From: Nitrospirota bacterium
Lineage (GTDB): Bacteria > Nitrospirota > Thermodesulfovibrionia > Thermodesulfovibrionales > Dissulfurispiraceae
Length of the DNA: 49,271 nt
Direction: 5' to 3'
Assembly (NCBI GenBank): GCA_021847795.1
Contig: JAJZPZ010000008.1
Location: 1 to 49,271, forward strand
Position 1 is the first letter of the stretch. The number at the start of each line of letters is the position of its first letter. The position numbers and the translations under genes were made by a program. The notes under the pieces were generated by a model. That model saw only the letters and a program-made list of their open reading frames with translations. It ran no database searches and was not told the origin of the DNA. Of this stretch, positions 17,229 through 23,431 are shown in pieces.

Positions 17229-17525
17229 ATGGCCGCTATCGTCACGATGTCCAAGGTTTCTGCCTGTGAGGCAACGGACTGTTCTTACAATATAAGCAAG
17301 GAATGACATGCAATTGCCATCACTGTAGGTGATGGTTCCTGTGCCTTCTGCGACACCTATCTGAAGTCGGACAAAAAGGGAGGGTCGCCGGAGATTACCG
17401 GCGGAGTAGGGGCATGCAAAGCGGATGACTGCGCATTCAACAGGCTGCTGGAATGCACTGCAGGGAGCATACTGGTCAGCAGACACGAAGAGCACGCGGA
17501 ATGCAAGACATACCGGGAAGCATAA
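17229..17525 (+). CDS. DUF1540 protein with in-frame TGA; candidate selenoprotein
   Basis: The ATG follows GGAGGAGGTG. Codons 1-25 read MAAIV...CEATDCSYNISKE and codon 26 is TGA (17304-17306). The same frame continues as HAIAITVGDG, DTYLKSDKKGG, GGVGACKADDCAFN, LLECTAGSILV and AECKTYREA, to TAA at 17523. This is a complete 98-residue double DUF1540 protein. In DUF1540 each repeat has C-(4)-C-x-(Y/F)N followed by a third Cys in C-x-A, and the TGA replaces exactly that third Cys of the first repeat. The second repeat keeps Cys (LLECTAGSI). A hairpin lies 9 bases after the TGA. The best reading is selenocysteine insertion; a recent TGC/TGT-to-TGA nonsense mutation is the alternative. DUF1540 proteins are small, Cys-rich, presumably metal-binding proteins of unknown role. 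Confidence 0.75.
17316..17336 (+). promoter_or_regulatory. candidate bacterial SECIS hairpin in the DUF1540 gene
   Basis: CCATCAC (17317-17323) pairs perfectly with GTGATGG (17329-17335), and a G-U pair extends the stem, around the loop TGTAG. The loop begins 17 bases after the TGA and has G as its second base, which fits the general bacterial SECIS description. Caution: the encoded ITVGDG motif itself favours ATCAC/GTGAT pairing, so some of this hairpin could arise by coding constraint. Confidence 0.5.
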
Positions 17526-17659
17526 GGCTGTAATTTGCGCGCAGGTAAACTTAAAAAAACACCCCTGCCGCAGTTTGGATTTATTACAGGAATATTGATT
17601 CCATCAGGCATGGGGAAGTCATGGCCGGCCATCCGCACTCCCTTTGCCCGCGCCTGCCC

Positions 17660-18199
17660 TCATGCTGCTTCTTTTTCAGAGACCAGCCTCACATCCAGCG
17701 TGATCCTGACATCCTTCCCAACGAGGGCATTGAAGGCTTCCAGGTCTTTGTCCATGAGCATTCCGTAAGCTTCCCGGTTGATTACGGTCTGTGCACGGAA
17801 GTCCAGGCTCCGTCCCCCTGCGCCGGACCCGCCGGCTGAATAAGAATACGCGAATTCAAAGTCTGCGCTATGCGCAATCCCCCTGATGATGAGATTGCCC
17901 GTGATCCGCGCACGGTTGCTCCCTTTGGCCTCAACATGGAGGCTTTTGAAGGTAATGGCGGGATGCCTTTCCGCATCAAAGAAGGCGGGGCTGCAGAGGT
18001 CGTTGTCCCGCTCCTGGTTGCCTGTATCAATGCTCCTGACGTCTATCTTCATCTCAACCGAGGAATGGCCCAGGTCGGCAGGATCAAAATAAACAACACC
18101 TCCCAACCTTTTAAAACGCCCGTTCACGGTCGCAAACAACAAATACCTGACACTGAACCCGGCAGAGGAATGTTCGGGATCTACAACCCATTTCATCAC
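17660..18199 (-). CDS. YceI family protein
   Basis: This 179-residue YceI-like beta-barrel has the family start MKWVVDPEHSSAGFSVRYL and GRFKRLGGVVYFDPAD, then SSVEMKIDVRSIDTGNQERDNDL, FFDAERHPAITFKS and ITGNLIIRGIAHSADFEF. YceI proteins bind long isoprenoid or amphiphilic molecules in a lipocalin-like barrel. No signal peptide is present, so it is probably cytoplasmic, unlike E. coli YceI. Either GTG 18199 or ATG 18196 can be the start; GAGGGGG lies about 10 bases upstream. Confidence 0.92.
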   Translation of the reverse strand: MMKWVVDPEHSSAGFSVRYLLFATVNGRFKRLGGVVYFDPADLGHSSVEMKIDVRSIDTGNQERDNDLCSPAFFDAERHPAITFKSLHVEAKGSNRARITGNLIIRGIAHSADFEFAYSYSAGGSGAGGRSLDFRAQTVINREAYGMLMDKDLEAFNALVGKDVRITLDVRLVSEKEAA

Positions 18200-18474
18200 A
18201 AATGAGTTCCCCCTCAGTAGCTTTTGCGGTGGTTATGTTTTTGCCGGCTTGGAGGCAGGGGACACTACCTAAATTATAGCATTGCGGGACAGGATGGCAA
18301 ACGCAGCGGCCCCTGCCGGCGCCTCGTGCAGCTATCCTCCTGGTTTCGCATGGTTTTTCCCGTGTTGCTTTCATCATTGGCCTGTATTTTGTTAAGATGA
18401 GGGTACATTATTTCCGGTAAGTTCCTTAATGGAAGCCGCTGAAATATACTTGATGAAAAAGTGAGGAGTGATAC

Positions 18475-20607
18475 ATGAAGCTAAGACGCTCTCTTGTCAT
18501 CCTGCTTGTATGGGCCCTGTGCCTTGGGCTTGTCCCGGTCTATGGGTCCGCAAAAGCGGATGATTTTGATTACAATCGTGCAAAATTGCTGGGATATATA
18601 CTGCAGCGATACCTGAACAGCCACAATTTCAGCCACAAGAAACTTGATGATGGCCTCTCCAGAAACGCCTTTGCCCTCTACCTGAAGCAACTGGATTCCC
18701 AAAAGCGTTTTTTGCTGAAAGAGGATGTGGATAAGCTTAAGGCCTACTCGGACAAGATCGATGATGAAATAAATACGGCGAAGATCGATCTCCCGGAGAT
18801 ATCTTCGGGAATCCTGTCCCGGAGGATAGTCCATATCCGCACTATGGTAAACGATATCCTTTCCGGTGATTTTGATTTTTCTAAGGATGAGTCTTTTGAA
18901 ACCGATCCGGAAAAGCTTGATTTCGGCAAAACGGAAGCAGAGCTGAAAGAGCGCTGGAGAAAGACGATCAAATACCAGGTGCTCGCAAAATATCTGAACC
19001 TGCTGGAAGACAAGGACGCAAAGACAGGCGCTGAAGCCGGGGCCAAAATACAGGAAGACCTGCTGAAAACGGCACGGGAAAAGATCAGGAAGGGCTATGA
19101 GGAATCCTTTGCGAGGATGATGAACGAGAAGAAGTCGGAAATGTATGATCGCCTCTTCAGTGCCGTAGCAAGGGCCTTTGATCCCCACACCAATTATATG
19201 CCCCCTGTCAGCAAGGAAGATTTTGATATCAGCATGAGAGGCTCCCTGGAGGGGATCGGTGCGTTGCTCAGGGATGAGGACGGCTACGTCAAAGTGGAGA
19301 GCGTTATGCCTGGCGGTCCTGCGGCACGCCAGGGCCAGTTGCTTGCAGGGGACACAATCCTGAAAGTAGGGGAGGGCAAGAACGAGCCCGTCGAAATTGT
19401 TGATATGGCGCTGAAAGACGCTGTCCGGTTGATACGCGGGAAAAAGGGTTCCGAGGTAAGGCTTACCATCAAGAGGAAGGGCTCGGCACAACTGGTGATC
19501 CCTATAGTCCGTGGCCTTATCCAGCTTGAGGATACCTTTGCAAAGGGGACCGCTCTCAAAGAGGAGAAAGGCGGCAGGACCTTCGGGTACCTGAAGCTCC
19601 CCAGTTTTTACCGGGACTTCCAGGGATACAAGAGCAACGGGAACGGGCGCAGCAGCACCGAGGACATGAAAAAAGAGCTGAAGAAGCTGGAAGCGGAGAA
19701 TATAAACGGCCTTATCCTTGACCTGAGAAACAACGGCGGAGGGGCGCTTGAAGATGCCGTAAACATTGCCGGCCTGTTTTTGAAGGAAGGGCCTGTTGTG
19801 CAGATCAAAAGCGCCTCAGGGGGCATCAATGTCCTTTCCGACACCAACCCTGCAACTATTTATGACGGGCCGCTGGTGGTCCTTGTCAACGAGTTCAGCG
19901 CTTCGGCTTCGGAAATCCTTGCCGGGGCCCTCCAGGACTACGGACGGGCGGTGATCATCGGGGGAGCGCATACCCACGGGAAAGGCACTGTCCAGATGGT
20001 GGTTGATCTTGATTCGGGCCTGTCTTATGAGGGCATGGACAAGTACAAGCCTTTTGGCGCACTGTTGCTGACTATCCAGAAGTTTTACCGCGTGAACGGC
20101 GGCTCAACTCAATACCGCGGCGTGGTGCCTGATATCATATTGCCGGACCCCCTGAAAGGATTGAAGACCGGAGAACAATACCTTGAATACGCACTCCCCT
20201 GGGATACTGTGGCCCCTGTGCCGTATCAAAAATGGCAACTGTCACATATAGATATCGCAGCGCTTAAAGCAAAAAGCAGTGCGCGGGTCCAGTCAAACCC
20301 GGAGTTCCGGAACCTCGTTAAGGAGGGTGAAAAAATAAGCGAAAAACAGGAAAATACCCTGCAGTCGCTGAATATTACGGTAGTGCGCAAAGAGCGTGAA
20401 GAAGTCCAGAAGCTGTGGGGCAAGGAAGGCAAGATGTCCCATGGATATGTGAAGACCGATGCAAAGAAGCCTTCCGACGCATCGCTCACCGCTGTGGAGA
20501 AGGACAAGCTGTGGGATGACGAGTTGCGGAAAGACCCGTATGTCCGGGAATCAATGGCGGTCCTCACGGATATGCTTATTGCAAAACCGGGGCCCTCTAT
20601 GAACTAG
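18475..20607 (+). CDS. prc: carboxy-terminal (tail-specific) processing protease Prc, S41A
   Basis: This 710-residue periplasmic protease has a signal peptide (MKLRRSLVILLVWALCLGLV, cleavage near AKA-D). A helical Prc N-terminal domain carries SQKRFLLKEDV and FDPHTNYMPP. A PDZ domain (about residues 260-345, GIGALLRDEDGYVKVESV) and the S41 domain follow. The catalytic dyad is Ser477 (middle Ser of FSASASE) and Lys503 (HGKGTVQ), matching E. coli Prc Ser430/Lys455 with a loop one residue longer. A C-terminal DUF3340-like region follows. Prc trims C-termini and degrades periplasmic proteins, including peptidoglycan enzymes. GAGGAGTG precedes the ATG. An intrinsic terminator follows at 20633. Confidence 0.95.
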   Translation: MKLRRSLVILLVWALCLGLVPVYGSAKADDFDYNRAKLLGYILQRYLNSHNFSHKKLDDGLSRNAFALYLKQLDSQKRFLLKEDVDKLKAYSDKIDDEINTAKIDLPEISSGILSRRIVHIRTMVNDILSGDFDFSKDESFETDPEKLDFGKTEAELKERWRKTIKYQVLAKYLNLLEDKDAKTGAEAGAKIQEDLLKTAREKIRKGYEESFARMMNEKKSEMYDRLFSAVARAFDPHTNYMPPVSKEDFDISMRGSLEGIGALLRDEDGYVKVESVMPGGPAARQGQLLAGDTILKVGEGKNEPVEIVDMALKDAVRLIRGKKGSEVRLTIKRKGSAQLVIPIVRGLIQLEDTFAKGTALKEEKGGRTFGYLKLPSFYRDFQGYKSNGNGRSSTEDMKKELKKLEAENINGLILDLRNNGGGALEDAVNIAGLFLKEGPVVQIKSASGGINVLSDTNPATIYDGPLVVLVNEFSASASEILAGALQDYGRAVIIGGAHTHGKGTVQMVVDLDSGLSYEGMDKYKPFGALLLTIQKFYRVNGGSTQYRGVVPDIILPDPLKGLKTGEQYLEYALPWDTVAPVPYQKWQLSHIDIAALKAKSSARVQSNPEFRNLVKEGEKISEKQENTLQSLNITVVRKEREEVQKLWGKEGKMSHGYVKTDAKKPSDASLTAVEKDKLWDDELRKDPYVRESMAVLTDMLIAKPGPSMN

Positions 20608-20632
20608 CCCGCCGGCCATTCATGCATGTAAT

Positions 20633-20674
20633 AAAGAAAAGGCCTGTTCCCCCGAAGGAGCAGGCCTTTTCTTT
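20633..20674. terminator. bidirectional intrinsic terminator
   Basis: AAAGAAAAGGCCTG (20633-20646) pairs with CAGGCCTTTTCTTT (20661-20674), a 14-bp stem with A-tract and T-tract on either side. It ends prc on the plus strand, and ends the structured RNA transcribed from 20786 on the minus strand. Confidence 0.92.
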
Positions 20675-20786
20675 ATGTAAGGCTGCCACCACAGCAACCC
20701 CTCGTTCCTGCTTTCGCAGGATAGGTGGCTTTGTGCCATACGGTTACCCGTACTTTACCTTGGTTGCGGTGGCAGTTCGTGTACCT
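20675..20786 (-). ncRNA. stand-alone structured RNA, resembles c-di-GMP-I (GEMM-I) riboswitch
   Basis: On the minus strand a closing helix pairs CUGCCACC (20768-20775) with GGUGGCAG (20683-20690), and GCAACC (20762-20767) with GGUUGC (20694-20699); a UGU bulge is the only interruption. Inside are two hairpins with GNRA loops: GUACGG-GUAA-CCGUAU (20738-20753) and CCUGC-GAAA-GCAGG (20707-20720). The sequence around them follows the c-di-GMP-I layout: GGUAAA, first hairpin, GGCACAAAGCCACC, second hairpin, AACGAGGGGUUGC. The second hairpin is shorter than usual. A TTGACA promoter lies just upstream and a terminator just downstream, so it forms an independent transcript of about 150 bases. No gene follows on this strand until YceI. 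Read-through would be antisense to prc. The ligand assignment is tentative. Confidence 0.6.
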
Positions 20787-20792
20787 GATTAA

Positions 20793-20821
20793 AAAGTAGC
20801 ACACAAGGTTTGTTCTGTCAA
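20793..20821 (-). promoter_or_regulatory. promoter for the structured RNA
   Basis: On the minus strand TTGACA (20816-20821) and TACTTT (20793-20798) are separated by 17 bases. The 13 bases TTGACAGAACAAA and the -10 region TACTTTTT are shared with the promoter at 28812-28840. Confidence 0.65.
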
Positions 20822-20891
20822 TACCTGTTTTCAGCTGGGCCGTTGTCCATCATGAAAACTGCTGTTCGCCGTCCATGCACCTGCCGGTGCT

Positions 20892-21353
20892 TTATGCCCC
20901 GGCTCCGATTTTGGAACTCTGAACTCTCTTCTGGAATTCGTGCTCGGGCCAGAACCCCTTTTCCGCCAGGGCATTGATAATCTGCTTTCTGCCGATTATC
21001 CCCACCAGTTTCTTGTGCTCAACCACAGGGAGTATGGAGAAATTCAGAGAATACATGATCTCCACGATATCGTCTATCGGGGTTTCAGGCATCACTGTTA
21101 CAGGGGTTTCACAACTGCCATGCTCAGCATGACCGCAGCTCATTACGGCCTCGGCATCGAACTCGGAGAGGGTCCTCCCCTCTCTGATCACGTCCAGAAC
21201 GTCGTATTCGGAAACGATCCCGATAACTTCGGAATCATCGTTCACCACCGGCAGGGCAGGATAGGGGCACATCAATCTTTCTACTATACTCGTTCCCCTG
21301 TCCCGTGCAGGGATACTCATCCTCGGATGCATAATATGTTTTGCGCAGAGCAT
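20892..21353 (-). CDS. protein with two CBS domains
   Basis: The start is ATG 21353, after AAAGGAGGTCTGCA, giving 153 residues from MLCAKHIMHPRM; the frame is open to 21416 but without support. Two CBS motifs form a Bateman module: CBS1 with ALPVVNDDSEVIGIVSEYDVL and CBS2 with ILPVVEHKKLVGIIGRKQII. Such modules bind adenosine nucleotides and act as energy sensors or partners of other proteins. An insert between them, VMSCGHAEHGSCETPVTV, has a C-H-H-C arrangement (MSCGHAEHGSC) that could bind a metal. No effector domain is attached. The ferritin-like gene lies upstream on the same strand. Confidence 0.88.
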   Translation of the reverse strand: MLCAKHIMHPRMSIPARDRGTSIVERLMCPYPALPVVNDDSEVIGIVSEYDVLDVIREGRTLSEFDAEAVMSCGHAEHGSCETPVTVMPETPIDDIVEIMYSLNFSILPVVEHKKLVGIIGRKQIINALAEKGFWPEHEFQKRVQSSKIGAGA

Positions 21354-21412
21354 TGCAGACCTCCTTTGATGATGCTTGTAACATGGTTGAATTATTAATC
21401 GTCCCGTTACGT

Positions 21413-21862
21413 TCAAAACCGTGAACTGACCGATGTCGGAACTGATGCCGCCTTGAGGTCATCGAGCAATTTGTTCATCATGTCGTGGTGCTTTTCTTCA
21501 TCGGCAATGAGATAGGAAAGTATGTAGCGCGTCATGAAGAGCTCGCTTTTTTCAAGGGCCTCATTTGCGAGGGCCATGGACCGCGCTTCCATTTCCATGT
21601 GCTCGTTCAATAAGCCGGCCAGTTGGGCAAGCTCGTCGGGACTGAGGTGCACGGCCTCTTTTGTTACATTGTCTATTATCATCTGCTGCATAACCTTATG
21701 TTTTTCCGAATCGTGACTGGCCATTTCCATTGCCATCTTAATAATCGGATTGTCTGTTTTGTCCATCAACTCCCTGGCGCTTGCGATTGTCTTGTCCTCA
21801 ATAGCTTGCCAGTTCCTGATGACCCTGAGGAGTTCTTTGGAATCCTCCGTATGCTTTTTCAT
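21413..21862 (-). CDS. ferritin-like / rubrerythrin-like four-helix protein
   Basis: This 149-residue all-helical protein follows a strong ribosome site (AAAGGAGG). Helix motifs carry the candidate carboxylate and histidine metal ligands of ferritin-like proteins: NWQAIEDKTIASARE, MASHDSEKHKVM, NEHMEMEARSMALANEAL and IADEEKHHDMMNKL. The paired ExxH segments fit a diiron site. There is no rubredoxin domain. The likely role is in iron or oxidative-stress handling, which is inferred from fold only. The CBS gene follows 59 bases downstream. Confidence 0.75.
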   Translation of the reverse strand: MKKHTEDSKELLRVIRNWQAIEDKTIASARELMDKTDNPIIKMAMEMASHDSEKHKVMQQMIIDNVTKEAVHLSPDELAQLAGLLNEHMEMEARSMALANEALEKSELFMTRYILSYLIADEEKHHDMMNKLLDDLKAASVPTSVSSRF

Positions 21863-21982
21863 CTGTTTGTTTCCTCCTTTCCGGAAAAGATCACACCGGT
21901 TTGAATAAACTTCCTCTTAATTATCTATTATCAGGAAATGTATGTAGGTGCAAGCTATTTTCAACCTGGATTCCCGGAATCC

Positions 21983-22714
21983 TCAGAAATTCATAAGAAC
22001 GACGCGGGACTTCCCGGTGTCTTTTTCGGTTATCTTCAGCCGGAGTTGCTTTGCCGATTTAGCCTCGCCCGGGGAAAAAAGGAACCCATAGGACAGCCCG
22101 TCAGGCTCGATCGGTTTTTTTTGCAGGGATTTCTGCTGAAGGTCCTCGATCACCTTGTGCCGGGCATCGTAAGAATCCTGGTACCCCTGTGCTCCCCCGA
22201 TAAGGCCTCCCCCGGCTGCTCCTATTGCCGCGCTTTTGCCTATCGCCCCTCCTATATCCCTGCCTGACACTATGCCTATTGCCGCGCCGACCAATGCCCC
22301 TGCAGCAGCGCCGAGGAAACCGGTGTAAGCGCCGCCTTTAAAAATCTCTTTTGTCTGGACGTATTTTGTGGCCCGGTCATAGGCGATGTCGCCGGAGAGA
22401 ACCAGCCAGAGATTGCCGTCCTTGTCCTCAAGAAAAGTCTGTGCAGGATCGATCACAAGAGGATGTCGGCCTTTATTGTAGAACGCTACCTGGACCGGCA
22501 GCATGCCGGAACCCCGGACGTCGAAGCCAAATGCCTCTTCAGCCTCTTTTTTATTTACAAACGCTTTTGATCCCACCACGGCGCCGGCGACTTCCTGCGC
22601 ATTCGGGTAGGTCTCAGGCGACTTGAACGGCAGTGGTTGTACTTTGTAAGCAGTGCTGCAGGCAGCGGAAAAGGTGAGGCAAACTACCATTAAAAGAGAT
22701 ATCAGGCTTCTCAT
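21983..22714 (-). CDS. lipoprotein with glycine-zipper region
   Basis: The N-terminus MRSLISLLMVVCLTFSAAC has lipobox FSAAC, with Cys 19 as the likely lipid anchor. Residues about 130-175 form an Ala/Gly-rich glycine-zipper hydrophobic segment (GFLGAAAGALVGAAIGIVSG, then IGKSAAIGAAGGGLIGG), like those in outer-membrane lipoproteins of the OmpA/SlyB-neighbour type. Flanking soluble segments carry VQVAFYNKGRHPLVIDPAQ and a C-terminal LRLKITEKDTGKSRVVL, suggesting a beta-sandwich. It has a strong ribosome site (ACAGGAGGG). The function is unknown. Confidence 0.82.
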   Translation of the reverse strand: MRSLISLLMVVCLTFSAACSTAYKVQPLPFKSPETYPNAQEVAGAVVGSKAFVNKKEAEEAFGFDVRGSGMLPVQVAFYNKGRHPLVIDPAQTFLEDKDGNLWLVLSGDIAYDRATKYVQTKEIFKGGAYTGFLGAAAGALVGAAIGIVSGRDIGGAIGKSAAIGAAGGGLIGGAQGYQDSYDARHKVIEDLQQKSLQKKPIEPDGLSYGFLFSPGEAKSAKQLRLKITEKDTGKSRVVLMNF

Positions 22715-22818
22715 AATATTCCCTCCTGTATATATGCCCCCGGATGCGTGGATTTTACCTATGTATAAAAAATAGTATCACAAAATCATGACAGGGAGAA
22801 GCAGGGAGCAATACAAAG

Positions 22819-22993
22819 GGGGTCAGGTCTTGAAAAATAAGTTCATGCTGGGGTAAAATAACGGCCATAGTGCGACCACTCAGGATAGAGTACGAAGGGG
22901 CGGTGTATCAAGTCACCTCACGGGGCAATGCACGGAAGAAAATAGTCCGCGATGATGGGAGCGGAAAAAACTGATATATCAAGACCTGACCCC
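22819..22993. mobile_element. miniature RAYT-derived element (internally deleted)
   Basis: A perfect 15-bp inverted repeat, GGGGTCAGGTCTTGA (22819-22833) and its complement (22979-22993), bounds 175 bp. Inside is the first part of an IS200-like REP-associated transposase, cut short by deletion. The element ends 93 bases before the rhodanese start codon. Confidence 0.8.
22870..22974 (+). pseudogene. N-terminal fragment of REP-associated tyrosine transposase
   Basis: From GTG 22870 the frame reads RPLRIEYEGAVYQVTSRGNA then RKKIVRDDG, stopping at TGA 22972 after 34 codons. This is the characteristic start of RAYT (Y1_Tnp, IS200-like) transposases. The catalytic HUH histidines and tyrosine lie further on and are absent, so the fragment cannot be active. 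Confidence 0.82.
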
Positions 22994-23028
22994 ATGGTAC
23001 CACTTTTTTGGCATTGCCGGGGGAGTGA

Positions 23029-23034
23029 TATAAT
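23029..23034 (+). promoter_or_regulatory. -10 element upstream of the rhodanese gene
   Basis: A consensus TATAAT lies 52 bases before the rhodanese ATG. The region 18 bases upstream (TTTTTG) is a poor -35. It lies just outside the RAYT-derived element. Confidence 0.4.
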
Positions 23035-23086
23035 TAGGGAGAGAATAAATCCGGAAGCAGGTCTTGTATACCGGGGAGGAGGAAAA

Positions 23087-23428
23087 ATGGATGTCCCTCG
23101 CATTACTATTGATGACCTGAAGGCAAGGATGGACAGGGGCGAGGCTGTTAGTGTTATCGATGTGCGGCAGGCTGGTGGTTATGACAGCAGTCCCGACAAG
23201 ATCAGGGGCGCTGTCCGTATTGATCCCAATGACGAGCAGTCGCTTCTGGATTTCGCCAAGAGGGCGGACAAGAACGGGCTTGTCGCGGCTTATTGAACCT
23301 GAAAAGAGGAGCATACCAGCGCCCGTGTGGCCGGTATACTGATGGAACAGGGGTTCGGAAATGCGGCAGCCCTGAAAGGGGGGTATGATGCGTGGAAAAA
23401 CGCGGGGTATCCGGTGGAGCGGAAATGA
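23087..23428 (+). CDS. rhodanese-like sulfurtransferase with two in-frame TGAs; candidate selenoprotein
   Basis: The start is ATG 23087, after GGGGAGGAGG. Codons 1-69 are a rhodanese N-terminal half (VSVIDVRQAGGYDSSPDKI, GAVRIDPND), ending GLVAAY. Then come TGA (codon 70, 23294), ACC, TGA (codon 72, 23300). The frame continues KEEHTSARVAGILMEQGFG, ALKGGYDAWKNAGYP and VERK to TGA 23426. Close relatives read YCTCxxEHTSARVA here, so both TGAs fall on Cys codons and the first is the catalytic Cys. Everything after them is intact and family-like over 41 codons. A hairpin (23313-23337) lies downstream. Sec at both positions (YUTU) is the best interpretation. Rhodaneses transfer sulfur (or selenium) from donors to nucleophiles. 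The stop is 3 bases from the convergent helicase gene. Confidence 0.82.
23313..23337 (+). promoter_or_regulatory. candidate SECIS hairpin in the rhodanese gene
   Basis: ATACC (23313-23317) pairs with GGTAT (23333-23337), and GCC (23321-23323) with GGC (23329-23331), around the loop CGTGT. The internal loop is AGC opposite C. The apical loop begins 21 bases after the second TGA and 27 after the first, and has G as its second base. The stem is short, and this is a by-eye fold. Confidence 0.4.
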
Positions 23429-23431
23429 GCC

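Noticed and set aside
22952-23296. Rhodanese gene called as a 114-codon frame from 22952 to the first TGA
   Set aside because: The upstream part runs through the RAYT-derived element, the strong ribosome site supports ATG 23087, and the frame continues as rhodanese beyond the TGA.
17229-23428. TGA read as Trp or Gly by an alternative genetic code, instead of selenocysteine
   Set aside because: Many intact genes here end at TGA (xseA, YgiQ, rhodanese and others) and Trp is encoded by TGG throughout. The TGAs inside the frames fall only on Cys positions.
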